Source of the DNA: Caldilineaceae bacterium | Lineage (GTDB): Bacteria; Chloroflexota; Anaerolineae; Caldilineales; Caldilineaceae | Direction of reading: 5' to 3' | Length of the DNA: 64,000 bases | Assembly (NCBI GenBank): GCA_020634815.1 | Contig: JACKBA010000029.1 | Location: 1 to 64,000 of the forward strand | Shown here: positions 36,968 to 48,566 of the stretch, in pieces | How positions within the stretch are numbered: the first letter of the stretch is position 1 | Layout of the letters: each line of letters starts with the position of its first letter | Notes under the pieces: model-generated | What the model saw: the letters and a program-made list of their open reading frames with translations, nothing else | Told to the model about the DNA's origin: nothing | Database searches by the model: none | Translations under genes and position numbers: made by a program

Positions 36968-38359
36968 TTAGTAGCCGACGATAGCCTGGGCGGCTTTGTC
37001 GCGTTGTGAACGGTTGCCGAGCAGAGCGCGCATGAAGGTGCGCGTCACAACAAACGCCGTGAACATGGACAGGATGACACCAAGGCCCAGGGTCAACGCG
37101 TAGCCCTTGACGATGCTGGCGCCATATTGGTTGCCGAAGACATAGAGCACGGCGCACGAGATGAGCGTGGTCAGGTTGCTGTCGAAGATAGCGGGCCAGG
37201 CGCGGCTGAAACCTGCTTCCACGGCCAGCCGCGGCGAGCGACCGGCACGCAACTCTTCCTTCAATCGCTCAAAGATCAGGATGTTGGCGTCTACGGCCAT
37301 ACCGACTGAGAGCAGGAAGCCCGTGATGCCGGCGAGGGTCAAAGTCACCGGCACAATCTTGTAGATCGCCAGGTTGAAGAGCACGTAGATGACAAGCGCC
37401 AGGTCTGCCAGGAGACCGGGCACGCGGTACATGAGCACCATGAACAGGAAGACGGCGCCCATGCCCACCAGGCCGGCGACCACGCTGCGGCGCACCGAAT
37501 CCTCGCCGAGCGTTGCGCTGATGGAACGCACGTCCACTACCTTGAGCGGCACCGGCAGCGCACCGTAGCGCATCTGAATAGCCAGCGAACTGGCTTCCTG
37601 CTCGTCGAACTGGCCGGTGATGACACCCTGGTCGCGGATGGCGGCGTTGATGACCGGCGCCGACAAGACGACGCCGTCAAGAACGATCGCCATGGGCTGG
37701 CCGATGTGCGCGCTGGTATAGTTATAGAATTGGTCGGCGCCGTCACCCGTCAATTCAAAACCGATCTCCCACTGGCCAAACTGGTCCTGGCGCGAAATCG
37801 CCGTGCCGAGCACGTCGCCGGTCATGGCCGTGGTAAAGACCTGATCCGGGTAGGGGGTCAACGCCGGATCCGGCGATCCATTTTCTGTGTTCGACAGATA
37901 ATCCTGGACGGCCGTCGGTTTGTTGGTCGTATTGATGATCATGCCGGAGCGCAATGTAGCGCCCTGCGGGTCGACAAATTCGAGCTGGCCGGTCGAGCGA
38001 ATCGTCTCGATGGCCTGGTCCGGGTTGCTGACGCCGGGCAATTCTGCCGTGATTCGGTTGTCGCCCTGGCTCTGCACGACGGCTTCGGAGACGCCCAGGC
38101 CGTTTACGCGGCGCTCGACGATGTTCTTGGCCGTATCCATGGCGCCCGGCTGTAGCTCGCGGCCCTCGGGCAGGTCTGCTTCCAACATGACCTGCGTGCC
38201 GCCCTGGAGGTCAAGGCCGAGCTTGAGTTCCAGCGGCGTCGGCTTGGCCGACAAATCCGAACGTACCAACCAATCCGGGTGCGGCAGCGGCAGTACGACG
38301 TAGAGCGCTAACGCAGCCAGGATGGCAACAACGATCAAGGATATGGTGGTATTACGCAT
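36968..38359 (-). CDS. secD: Protein translocase subunit SecD
   Basis: 463 residues from the ATG at 38359, preceded by GGGAG eight bases upstream. LGLDLQGGTQVMLEADLPEG is the SecD hallmark (D-LQGG). GVSEAVVQSQGDNRITAELP and TGQLEFVDPQG belong to the P1 domain. The C-terminal RND helices contain LTLAGITGFLLSVGMAVDAN and ILIFERLKEELRAG. It acts with SecF downstream. The order secD-secF with 18 bases between is the usual one. Confidence 0.97.
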   Translation of the reverse strand: MRNTTISLIVVAILAALALYVVLPLPHPDWLVRSDLSAKPTPLELKLGLDLQGGTQVMLEADLPEGRELQPGAMDTAKNIVERRVNGLGVSEAVVQSQGDNRITAELPGVSNPDQAIETIRSTGQLEFVDPQGATLRSGMIINTTNKPTAVQDYLSNTENGSPDPALTPYPDQVFTTAMTGDVLGTAISRQDQFGQWEIGFELTGDGADQFYNYTSAHIGQPMAIVLDGVVLSAPVINAAIRDQGVITGQFDEQEASSLAIQMRYGALPVPLKVVDVRSISATLGEDSVRRSVVAGLVGMGAVFLFMVLMYRVPGLLADLALVIYVLFNLAIYKIVPVTLTLAGITGFLLSVGMAVDANILIFERLKEELRAGRSPRLAVEAGFSRAWPAIFDSNLTTLISCAVLYVFGNQYGASIVKGYALTLGLGVILSMFTAFVVTRTFMRALLGNRSQRDKAAQAIVGY

Positions 38360-38655
38360 CCGATGACTCCCACACAGCTTTTCGGCAACAGGGTACATTG
38401 TCTCAGGGGAGAATTCCTGCTGCGGCTAGATTGCAACTTTGCCATTATACGCACGATAGGAACCTCGCAGCAAATCTCTACCGTTATTCCAGTACATCAA
38501 ATTGCGGAAAACAGCAGGAAGAAGGACATTTAGCCACACGGAAATTGTGACAATGGAATCTTCCGTTGTCCGGCACGATACAGTAGAATGAAAGGAACAA
38601 CTTGGGCAGTGTGGCCCAGGTGCAGAGTACTGCTAAACTCACAAAGGAGTGTTTT
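38360..38655. other. Divergent control region between secD and the glutamate dehydrogenase gene
   Basis: About 300 bases without a gene. It is more AT-rich than its surroundings and must hold promoters for both secD (minus) and gdh (plus). I could not find a convincing -35/-10 pair; TAGAAT near 38582 is the best -10. No repeat array or strong hairpin is visible. Confidence 0.45.
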
Positions 38656-40095
<1,440 letters not shown>

Positions 40096-40112
40096 TCGGA
40101 CATTGAATCGAC

Positions 40113-40172
40113 CGGTTGGCCTGGTGCATTCCTGGATTGCTCCGGATGCACGGCTTCGCACCAGGCCAACCG
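40113..40172 (+). terminator. Long stem-loop after gdh
   Basis: Perfect 15-base arms at 40113-40127 and 40158-40172 around a 30-base loop, 17 bases beyond the gdh stop. No T-run follows; instead a C-rich heptamer array begins. A transcript-end or mRNA-stabilising structure. Confidence 0.65.
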
Positions 40173-40173
40173 C

Positions 40174-40300
40174 CGCCCCTCGCCCCTCTTCAATTGACAA
40201 TTGACCGTTGACTATTGACCATTGACAATTCTTTTTCGCCCCTCGCCCCTCCCAACTCATCCACCAGCACCATCGCAACTCGCCCCTCGCCCCTCGCCCC
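40174..40300. repeat. Heptanucleotide repeat arrays (CGCCCCT and CAATTGA types)
   Basis: Three blocks of CGCCCCT repeats (about 40174-40188, 40237-40251 and 40281-40300) enclose a block of CAATTGA-type units at 40191-40230 with variants CCGTTGA, CTATTGA and CCATTGA. All units are seven bases long. The array fills the gap between gdh and the downstream gene and ends just before the -10 box at 40304. Confidence 0.8.
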
Positions 40301-40303
40301 TGC

Positions 40304-40309
40304 TATAAT
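40304..40309 (+). promoter_or_regulatory. Consensus -10 box giving a probably leaderless mRNA
   Basis: A perfect TATAAT lies only eight bases before the ATG at 40318. Transcription would begin at or within a couple of bases of the start codon, and there is no ribosome site. No good -35 is present because the C-rich array occupies that position. Confidence 0.6.
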
Positions 40310-40317
40310 GCCCCGTC

Positions 40318-41334
40318 ATGAGTCAAGACCTGCGCCGCAAGCTCATTCTCTCCCTGGTGGGCGCCCTCATTCTCTATATCATTCTGGCCCTGTGGAGCGA
40401 CTGGCAGGAGGTGCAGAGCGCGCTGCGTTCGTTCCCCTGGCAGTGGCTGCCGCTCATTGTCGGGCTGGCGCTCATCAACTACGTGGTGCGCATCTTCCGC
40501 TGGCATTGGTGGCTGGGACTGGTCGGCGTGACGATCTCGCGCTGGGACAGCACGCGCATCTTTGGCGTGGGCAGCCTCATGGTGATGACGCCGGGCAAAG
40601 TGGGCGAGCTGCTCAAGGCGTACATGGTAAAGAATGTCACGGGCACGCCCATGAGCGTCACCGCGCCCATCATCGTCACCGAACGCATCATCGACGGCAT
40701 CGCCATGCTGATCCTGGCCAGCATCGGGCTGATCGCCTTTCCCGAACCACGCGCCCAGCTTGTGGCGGTCGCCCTGTTGGCTGCGTTTGCCGCCGGCATC
40801 GTCGTCATCCAGATCCGCCCGCTGGCGCTGCGCGCGCTGGCCTTTGCGCACCGCATCCCCTTCGTCCGCAAGTTCTCGGATCAACTCTACGCCATCTATG
40901 AGAGCAGCTATTCGCTCTTTCGCCCCAGCCCACTCCTGATTGCGCTGAGTCTTGGCATCATCGCGTGGGGCACGTCCGGGCTGGCGTTCGGTGTGGTGCT
41001 CGTCGGCTTCGGCGCGCCGATGACGTGGGAGACCTTCTTCATGGCGGTCTTCATCTTCAACATCAGCACGGTGATCGGCGCAGTCGTGGCACTGCCCGGC
41101 GGGCTGGGCGGCTTTGAGGGCAGCGCCGTCTTCTGGGTGGTGCGCCTCTTCGGCATGAGCACGGCAACCGCCACCGCGTCGGCGCTGATGATTCGCTTCT
41201 GCACGCTATGGCTCAACGTGGCCATCGGCTTCGTGAGCTTCCTGCTATGGCACGATCTGTTGGCCGGAGCGGAGAACGTCGACCGCAAGAGTGCGCTGGC
41301 CCTGGAACCGCCCAGCCAGCCTACCGTCGACTGA
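40318..41334 (+). CDS. LPG-synthase-TM/flippase-like integral membrane protein (UPF0104)
   Basis: 338 residues with about eight membrane helices. LINYVVRIFRWHWWLGLVGV, MVMTPGKVGELLKAYMVKN, APIIVTERIIDGIAMLILAS, AVVALPGGLGGFEGSAVFWV and MIRFCTLWLNVAIG are the landmarks of the lysylphosphatidylglycerol-synthase transmembrane family. The cytoplasmic aminoacyl-transferase domain of true MprF is absent, so lipid flipping or polyprenyl-linked transport is more likely than lysine transfer. A TATAAT abuts the start codon. Its 3' end meets a minus-strand terminator. Confidence 0.85.
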   Translation: MSQDLRRKLILSLVGALILYIILALWSDWQEVQSALRSFPWQWLPLIVGLALINYVVRIFRWHWWLGLVGVTISRWDSTRIFGVGSLMVMTPGKVGELLKAYMVKNVTGTPMSVTAPIIVTERIIDGIAMLILASIGLIAFPEPRAQLVAVALLAAFAAGIVVIQIRPLALRALAFAHRIPFVRKFSDQLYAIYESSYSLFRPSPLLIALSLGIIAWGTSGLAFGVVLVGFGAPMTWETFFMAVFIFNISTVIGAVVALPGGLGGFEGSAVFWVVRLFGMSTATATASALMIRFCTLWLNVAIGFVSFLLWHDLLAGAENVDRKSALALEPPSQPTVD

Positions 41335-41336
41335 AC

Positions 41337-41429
41337 AAAAAAAGAGACCCGCTCGGCTGGGAGCCTACGGGTCTCTCGTGTGCCGGTGTTAGGAGGGGAA
41401 CCGGCATCGGAACAACAGCGCACCCGTAG
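41337..41429 (-). ncRNA. Candidate structured RNA with T-run terminator and alternative helices
   Basis: Read on the minus strand: CTACGGGT (41429-41422); hairpin TGCCGGT/ACCGGCA (41406-41400 and 41387-41381) with loop TCCCCTCCTAAC; ACCCGTAG (41372-41365); terminator arms AGAGACCCG/CGGGTCTCT (41376-41368 and 41351-41343); then seven T. CTACGGGT pairs perfectly with ACCCGTAG, which would destroy the terminator stem, so the two folds exclude each other as in an attenuator. The C-rich loop is complementary to a ribosome-binding site, as in C-rich-loop regulatory RNAs. No gene lies downstream on this strand, favouring a small RNA or an anti-antisense terminator. A promoter is not clear. No Rfam family is recognised. 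Confidence 0.45.
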
Positions 41430-41488
41430 TATCTCGCTCTTTCCTGAGAATCCCGTGAGCCATATCTAAATGGTAGATGAGAGATAAC

Positions 41489-41896
41489 ATGGACACCCAT
41501 CCCGCCATCCGCGAGGTCATCGAACTGCACGACTTTTTCCAGGCGTGGCTGACTGCTGCCCTGCCCAACGACGAAATCACCTTTGCCCGCTTTGCGGAGA
41601 CGACCGACCCCAGTTTTACGCTCATCACCCCGGATGGAACGGTGCTGGACCACGCCGCGGTGTCCGGATGGATCCGATCGGCACACGGCAGCCGCCTCGG
41701 CTCTCGGCTGTGGACGACCGATCACGCGGTGCGCTATGCGGATGCCGGCTGCGTGCTGGTTACCTACCACGAGTGGCAGACGCGTGACGGCGTTACCACC
41801 TGCCGCATCAGTTCGGCGCTCTTTGCTGCCGGCGATGCAGCGCCCAACGGCCTGCTCTGGCGGCACGTCCATGAGACCTGGATCGCCACCGGCTGA
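41489..41896 (+). CDS. SnoaL/DUF4440-like small protein
   Basis: 135 residues from the ATG at 41489; an ATG at 41477 is an alternative and neither has a strong ribosome site. The sequence has the cone-fold pattern of NTF2/SnoaL proteins: helix LHDFFQAWLTAAL, FAETTDPSFTLITPDGTVLD, then strands RYADAGCVLVTYHEWQTRDG and LLWRHVHETWIATG. Members are small ligand-binding or isomerase-like domains. Function not inferable. The structured element at 41337-41429 lies immediately upstream. Confidence 0.65.
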   Translation: MDTHPAIREVIELHDFFQAWLTAALPNDEITFARFAETTDPSFTLITPDGTVLDHAAVSGWIRSAHGSRLGSRLWTTDHAVRYADAGCVLVTYHEWQTRDGVTTCRISSALFAAGDAAPNGLLWRHVHETWIATG

Positions 41897-42031
41897 ACGA
41901 CTCCGGCTCAATCACTCCACAATCTTTCCAGAACCTGCCCTTGCTACGGTAGAGCCGACGCGACAGTCGGACGAAGCCGGCCGCCGCCCGTGCAGTGAAC
42001 CACGAAAACCCAAGTTCAGCCGAGGTAACTT

Positions 42032-43567
42032 ATGTCAAAAACGAACGGCGATGTGCCGTACTACAACTTGTACATCAACGGCCAGTGGCGAGCGCCGGTT
42101 GCCGAACAATACCGCCCGACCATCGATCCCTCCACCGGCGCGACACTGGGCATGATCGCCCAGGCCGACATCGAGGACACGCGGCTTGCGATCGCGGCGG
42201 CGCGCGAGGCGTTCGACGACGGCTACTGGGCCAACATGTCGCCCGGCGAACGCTCGCGACTCCTCCACGCCCTGGTCGACGCCATCGAGGCGCGCCAGGA
42301 TGAGATTGCCGAAGCGGAGATGCGCGACGGCGGCTGCACGTGGCGCAAGGCCTACCTGCTCGACATTCCCGTCGGCCTGATTCACTTCCGCCACTTTGCC
42401 AAGCTCGCCGACATTGACCCGCTGGAACCGGTGCCGCAGATCACCTTCCCGGCCATGTCCTACAACTTCGTGCTGCGCGAGCCTATCGGCGTCTGTGGGC
42501 AGATCATCCCGTGGAACTTCCCCTTCCTGATGGCGATCTGGAAGATGGCGCCGGCGCTGGCCGCCGGCAACACGGTCGTCATCAAGCCGGCGACCTTCAC
42601 GCCGCTGAGCCTGCTCAAGATGACCGAGATCATCCACGACACGGGGCTGCTGCCGCCGGGCGTCTTCAACGTGATCACCGGTCCTGGCCAGGTCGTCGGC
42701 CCGGAAATCTGCACCAACCCCATGGTCGACAAAATTGCCTTCACCGGCAGCACCGAAGTCGGCCGCGAGATCATGCAGCAGGCGGCCAGCACCATCAAGA
42801 AGGTAACGCTGGAACTGGGCGGCAAGAGCCCGAACATCATCCTCGAGGATGCTGACCTCGACATCGCCGTAGATGGCAGCCTGTGGGCAACCTTTATGCA
42901 CAACGGCCAGGCGTGCGAGTCCGGCACGCGCCTCTTTGTGCCGGCCAGCATCTACGACGAGTTTATCGAGCGGCTGGTGACGCGCGCGTCCAAGCTCAAG
43001 GTTGGTCTGTCGGGCGAGGGCGAGACCGACCTGGGCCCGCTGATCTCCGCCGGTCAGCTTCGCTCAGTCGAGGAGTACATCCAGATCGGCATCGAGGAGG
43101 GCGCGACGCCGGCGCTGCTCGGCAAGCGGCCAGACGACCCCGAACTACAGGACGGCTTCTTTATCTCGCCGACGATCTTCACCGACGTCGACAATTCCAT
43201 GCGCATCGCCCAGGAAGAGATCTTTGGCCCGGTGTTGTGCGTCATCAAGTACGACGGGCTCGAAGATGCCATCCGCATGGCCAACGACACGATCTACGGC
43301 CTGGCCGCGGGCGTGTGGAGCCGCGACGCCGAGGCCGCGATCAGCGTGGCGAAGCGTTTGCAGGCCGGCACGATCTGGATCAACGACTACCACATGATCA
43401 ATGCCGAAGCGCCCTTTGGCGGCTACAAGCAGAGCGGCATCGGCCGCGAGCTGGGCACCTGGGGTCTCAAGGAGTACATGGAGGTCAAGCACATCCACGT
43501 ACCGCTGAGCAACGAACGCAGCGGCAAGTTCTGGTTCGACATCGTCACCCCGCAGTTGTCCGACTGA
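42032..43567 (+). CDS. NAD(P)-dependent aldehyde dehydrogenase
   Basis: 511 residues; GAGGT lies six bases before the ATG. Signature text is complete: GQIIPWNFPFLMAIWKMAPA, VVIKPATFTPLSLLKM, VDKIAFTGSTEVGREIM, TLELGGKSPNIILEDADLD (general-base Glu) and MHNGQACESGTRLFVP (catalytic Cys). EEIFGPVLCVIKYD and GGYKQSGIGRELG close the fold. It most resembles betaine-aldehyde or broad-specificity ALDHs, which oxidise aldehydes to acids. It stands alone between the SnoaL-like gene and the antiporter pair, so the substrate is unknown. Confidence 0.94.
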   Translation: MSKTNGDVPYYNLYINGQWRAPVAEQYRPTIDPSTGATLGMIAQADIEDTRLAIAAAREAFDDGYWANMSPGERSRLLHALVDAIEARQDEIAEAEMRDGGCTWRKAYLLDIPVGLIHFRHFAKLADIDPLEPVPQITFPAMSYNFVLREPIGVCGQIIPWNFPFLMAIWKMAPALAAGNTVVIKPATFTPLSLLKMTEIIHDTGLLPPGVFNVITGPGQVVGPEICTNPMVDKIAFTGSTEVGREIMQQAASTIKKVTLELGGKSPNIILEDADLDIAVDGSLWATFMHNGQACESGTRLFVPASIYDEFIERLVTRASKLKVGLSGEGETDLGPLISAGQLRSVEEYIQIGIEEGATPALLGKRPDDPELQDGFFISPTIFTDVDNSMRIAQEEIFGPVLCVIKYDGLEDAIRMANDTIYGLAAGVWSRDAEAAISVAKRLQAGTIWINDYHMINAEAPFGGYKQSGIGRELGTWGLKEYMEVKHIHVPLSNERSGKFWFDIVTPQLSD

Positions 43568-43714
43568 CGCGTACGCAACTTCGAATCGAACGGCTTTGAG
43601 CAGCGGGTCGCCCATCCGGGCGGCCCGCTATCGATTTGTCAGCGAAATGTCGCGTTTGGTTACGGATGCCCGCCACTCATCTGCTATGATTGTGTGATGG
43701 TTTTTTCCGAAACA

Positions 43715-43805
43715 CAGTAGTTCACGATTCTCGCCGTAGTGACGACTTCAGTCGTTGACTTCCTCTGGAACGGCTGAAGCCGTTACTACACATCGTGAAC
43801 TGCTG
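43715..43805. mobile_element. MITE-like 91-bp palindromic element
   Basis: Terminal inverted repeats of 14 bases (CAGTAGTTCACGAT at 43715-43728 and its complement at 43792-43805, one mismatch). Inside are two smaller palindromes, ACGACTTCAGTCGT (left) and AACGGCTGAAGCCGTT (right). There is no ORF, so any transposase is in trans. It lies 30 bases before the first antiporter gene and can fold into one long hairpin. Confidence 0.65.
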
Positions 43806-43834
43806 AAACAACGGTTGATTGAGGGAGCGCTGGT

Positions 43835-44950
43835 ATGGGGATGACGGTTCTGGCGATGATCGGCGGGCTTGCCATCCTGGTGACCGGCGCCGAGATCATG
43901 GTGCGCGGGGCGAGCCGGCTGGCGGCTGCGCTCGGCGTGCCGCCGCTGATCATTGGGCTGACGATCGTTGCGTTCGGCACCAGTTCGCCCGAACTGGCCG
44001 TGAGCTTGCAGTCGGCGTTATCCGGCCAGCCGCAACTGGCGCTGGGCAACGTGATCGGCAGCAATATCCTCAATGTGCTGCTCATCCTCGGAGCGTCGGC
44101 GCTTATTATCCCGCTGGTCGTCGCGCAGCAACTGGTGCGCCTGGACGTGCCGATCATGATCGGCGCCTCCGTGCTGGTCTGGGTGCTGGCGCTCAACGGC
44201 ACGCTCGGCCGGTTCGAGGGCGCGCTCCTCTTTGCCTGCATGATTCTCTACCTGGGCTTTCTGATCTGGCAGAGCCGGCGCGAACGCGACAAAGCAGTCA
44301 AGGACGAATACGCTGCGGAATATGCCGAACGCGAGCCGCGCAGCGCCGGCCGCACGGTGCTCAATGTCGTCCTCATCGTGGCCGGCCTGGCGATGCTGGT
44401 CTTCGGCTCGCAGCTCTTTGTCGATGGCGCCAGCACGCTGGCACGCTCCTTCGGCATGAGCGAACTGGTCATCGGCCTGACCATTGTGGCGGTCGGCACA
44501 TCCATGCCAGAAATTGCCGCCTCGCTGCTTGCGGCGTTCAAGGGAGAGCGCGACATCGCCGTAGGCAACGTTGTGGGCAGCAACCTCTTCAACCTGCTCT
44601 CTGTGCTGGGGCTGACCGCCTTCTTTGCGCCGGACGGCATCCCGATCAGTTCCACCGTGCTGAGCGTAGACCTGCCGTTCATGGTCGCGGTCGCCGTGGC
44701 CTGCCTGCCCATCTTCTTGACCGGCAACGTGATCTCCCGCTGGGAGGGCGCCATCTTTCTGGGCTACTACGTGGCGTATACCGCGTATCTGCTGCTCAAC
44801 GCCGCCGATCACCCGCGCCTGTTGCAGTACCGCGACTTCATGCTGCTCTTCGTCGTGCCGCTCACTGTGCTCACCCTGGGCATCGCGCTGGCCGGTGAAC
44901 TACGCAGCCGTCGTGCCAACAACAACTCCGAACATACGCTAAATTCTTGA
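43835..44950 (+). CDS. Calcium/cation antiporter (CaCA family, YrbG-like), copy 1
   Basis: 371 residues with ten or eleven membrane helices in two homologous halves. The alpha-repeats that bind cation are GLTIVAFGTSSPELAVSLQS with GNVIGSNILNVLLILG, and GLTIVAVGTSMPEIAASLLA with GNVVGSNLFNLLSVLG. The central loop is charged (RRERDKAVKDEYAAEYAERE). It exchanges Ca2+ or another cation for Na+ or K+. A close paralogue follows 20 bases later. A MITE-like element lies immediately upstream. Confidence 0.92.
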   Translation: MGMTVLAMIGGLAILVTGAEIMVRGASRLAAALGVPPLIIGLTIVAFGTSSPELAVSLQSALSGQPQLALGNVIGSNILNVLLILGASALIIPLVVAQQLVRLDVPIMIGASVLVWVLALNGTLGRFEGALLFACMILYLGFLIWQSRRERDKAVKDEYAAEYAEREPRSAGRTVLNVVLIVAGLAMLVFGSQLFVDGASTLARSFGMSELVIGLTIVAVGTSMPEIAASLLAAFKGERDIAVGNVVGSNLFNLLSVLGLTAFFAPDGIPISSTVLSVDLPFMVAVAVACLPIFLTGNVISRWEGAIFLGYYVAYTAYLLLNAADHPRLLQYRDFMLLFVVPLTVLTLGIALAGELRSRRANNNSEHTLNS

Positions 44951-44970
44951 GATTCTCTGAGGCAAACTCT

Positions 44971-46074
44971 ATGTCGTGGATGGCAGTGGGGTTACTTATC
45001 GGCGGGTTGATCACCCTCGTTGTGGGGGCGGAGGCGCTCGTGCGCGGGGCAAGTCGGCTCGCCGCAGCGCTGGGTATCGCGCCGCTCGTCATCGGCCTGA
45101 CCATCGTGGCGTTCGGCACCAGCTCGCCCGAGCTGGCCGTGAGCGTGCAGTCGGCGCTGAGCGGACAGGCCGACATTGCGCTGGGCAACGTAGTGGGGAG
45201 CAACATCTTCAACGTGCTCTTCATCCTGGGCCTGTCGGCGGTGATCGTGCCGCTCGTCGTGGCGCAACAACTGGTGCGGCTGGATGTGCCGCTCATGATC
45301 GGCGTCTCGGCGCTCGTGTGGGTGCTGGCGCTGGACGGCAGCATTGCGCGCTGGGAAGGCGTGCTGCTCTTTGCCGGCATCATCGCCTACACGCTTTTCC
45401 TCATCGTCCAGAGTCGCCGCGAGAAGAACAAAGAGGTCACCGACGAATATGCCGGCGAATATGCCGAACGCGAGCCGCGCACCTGGCAGCGCACCGCGCT
45501 CAACATTGCGCTGGCGATCGGTGGACTGGTGTTGCTGGTGCTTGGCGCGCGCTGGTTTGTCGACGGCGCCACGCAACTGGCACGCTCGTTCGGGCTGAGC
45601 GAGTTGATCATCGGCCTGACCATCGTGGCGGCCGGCACCTCCATGCCGGAGGTAGCGACCTCCATCGTGGCAGCATTGCGCGGGGAACGCGACATTGCCG
45701 TGGGCAACGTCGTCGGCAGCAATATCTTCAATCTACTGGCTGTGCTTGGGCTGACCGCGGTCGTGGCGCCGGGCGAGGGAGTCGCCGTCGCGCGCGGCAT
45801 GGTGACCGTGGACCTGCCCTTCATGGTCGCCGTGGCGGTGACCTGCCTGCCCATCTTCTTCACCGGCCACACCATCGCCCGTTGGGAGGGCGTCGTCTTC
45901 CTTGCGTACTACGGCGTCTACACCGCCTACCTCTTCCTCACCGCCACGCAACACGCTGCGCTCGACGAGTTCAGCACCGCCCTGTTCTTCTTCGTCATCC
46001 CGCTGACGCTGATCACGCTGGGCGTTTCGATGACACGGGAGCTTCGGCAGAGACAGGTAATGCGTAAAGCGTAA
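44971..46074 (+). CDS. Calcium/cation antiporter (CaCA family, YrbG-like), copy 2
   Basis: 367 residues from the ATG at 44971 (GAGG eight to nine bases upstream); the frame is open from a TTG at 44947. It is very similar to the preceding gene, with identical alpha-repeat cores GLTIVAFGTSSPELAVSVQS and GLTIVAAGTSMPEVATSIVA and the same QQLVRLDVPLMIG segment. The pair is a tandem duplication that has diverged in loops and C-terminus. The two may form a heterodimer or differ in ion. The last six codons lie inside a GTAATGC repeat array. Confidence 0.92.
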   Translation: MSWMAVGLLIGGLITLVVGAEALVRGASRLAAALGIAPLVIGLTIVAFGTSSPELAVSVQSALSGQADIALGNVVGSNIFNVLFILGLSAVIVPLVVAQQLVRLDVPLMIGVSALVWVLALDGSIARWEGVLLFAGIIAYTLFLIVQSRREKNKEVTDEYAGEYAEREPRTWQRTALNIALAIGGLVLLVLGARWFVDGATQLARSFGLSELIIGLTIVAAGTSMPEVATSIVAALRGERDIAVGNVVGSNIFNLLAVLGLTAVVAPGEGVAVARGMVTVDLPFMVAVAVTCLPIFFTGHTIARWEGVVFLAYYGVYTAYLFLTATQHAALDEFSTALFFFVIPLTLITLGVSMTRELRQRQVMRKA

Positions 46075-46204
46075 TGCGTAACTCGTGACTGTGTGTAGGT
46101 AGAGACGGCTCGCCTTGCGCCATACTCCCAGCCAACGACCAAGCCTGACTCTTAACGCATCACGCAGCGCAGATTACGCATTACGCACTACGCATTACGT
46201 TAAC
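46057..46204. repeat. Inverted heptamer array (GTAATGC / GCATTAC)
   Basis: Left array 46057-46090 is made of GTAATGC-type units, beginning inside the antiporter coding sequence. Right array 46167-46204 is its reverse complement (GCATTAC units). The arms match at 24 of 27 aligned bases. Located between convergent genes, where a hairpin could serve as a two-way terminator. Confidence 0.8.
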
Positions 46205-46213
46205 CACTTCCCC

Positions 46214-47716
<1,503 letters not shown>

Positions 47717-47741
47717 GCCGGTATCCTTTCAAGTGTTGCGG

Positions 47742-48566
47742 TCAAACGTACTCGACCGTGATCTGGGCCGCATCGAGCGCGCGGCGATGATCCTCGCCAA
47801 GCCCGTTATCGACAATGAGCAGATCGATCTCTTCTGGCAGCAGCGAGGTGGCGACATAGACGCTGGCAAACTTGGCGTGGTCGACCAGCGCGACCTTGCG
47901 CAGCGCCGTCTCGGCCATGGCGCGCTTCATCTGTGCCTCGCGCAGGTCGGACTCCATCATCCCCTGCTCGGCGCTAAAGGCGCGGCAACTGAGAAAGGCG
48001 ATGTCCACGTGCAGGCGGCGCAGCAGGTTCGGGCTGAGCGTGTCGACGAGGCTGCTGGTGCGGCGGCGCAGAATCCCGCCCACGACGATGGTCGTCACGT
48101 CGGGTGCAAAGCTCAGCTCCAGCGCGGCGTAGAGCCCGGTCGTGATGACGGTGAGGTTGTGCATATCGCGCAGCAACCGGGTCATCTGGAAGGCGGTCGT
48201 GCTGCCGTCCAGGAAGATCGTGGTGCCGGGCTGGATCAGTTCGACGGCACGGGCGGCGACGCGCCGTTTTTCTTCCAGGTTCAACTGCTGGCGAGCGGCA
48301 AAGCGCAACTCCAACTGCCCGCGCCCCGAGACGACGGCGCCGCCGCGCACGCGCGTCAGGTAGCCTTGCTCCTCCAGTTGCTGCAAATCCTTGCGGGTCG
48401 TTACCTCCGAGACACCCAGCCGCTGGCTAAGCTCGGAAACCGATACCTCGTCCTGCTCGCGCAAGACCTGAATGATACGTTCGCGGCGTTCTTCACTGCT
48501 CAGTGGCACTGCCGTGGGGTCGAAAAATGCTGCTTCAGGGTTGATCAGATCGTCGTCGTCAATCAT
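47742..48566 (-). CDS. DeoR-family transcriptional regulator
   Basis: 274 residues from the ATG at 48566, preceded by GAGGAG. After an acidic 25-residue leader comes the HTH RRERIIQVLREQDEVSVSEL, SQRLGVSEVTTRKDLQQLEE and YLTRVRGGAVV, then the sensor domain with IQPGTTIFLDGSTTAFQMTR and VALVDHAKFASVYVATSLLP. DeoR proteins repress sugar genes and are released by sugar phosphates. It lies inside the minus-strand polyol operon, 25 bases before the kinase, and probably controls it. Confidence 0.92.
   Translation of the reverse strand: MIDDDDLINPEAAFFDPTAVPLSSEERRERIIQVLREQDEVSVSELSQRLGVSEVTTRKDLQQLEEQGYLTRVRGGAVVSGRGQLELRFAARQQLNLEEKRRVAARAVELIQPGTTIFLDGSTTAFQMTRLLRDMHNLTVITTGLYAALELSFAPDVTTIVVGGILRRRTSSLVDTLSPNLLRRLHVDIAFLSCRAFSAEQGMMESDLREAQMKRAMAETALRKVALVDHAKFASVYVATSLLPEEIDLLIVDNGLGEDHRRALDAAQITVEYV

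Noticed and set aside
41321..41911. A 196-codon minus-strand frame covering the SnoaL-like gene and the structured element
   Set aside because: The plus-strand product has a clear fold pattern; the minus frame has none. The minus strand is instead considered as a non-coding RNA candidate.
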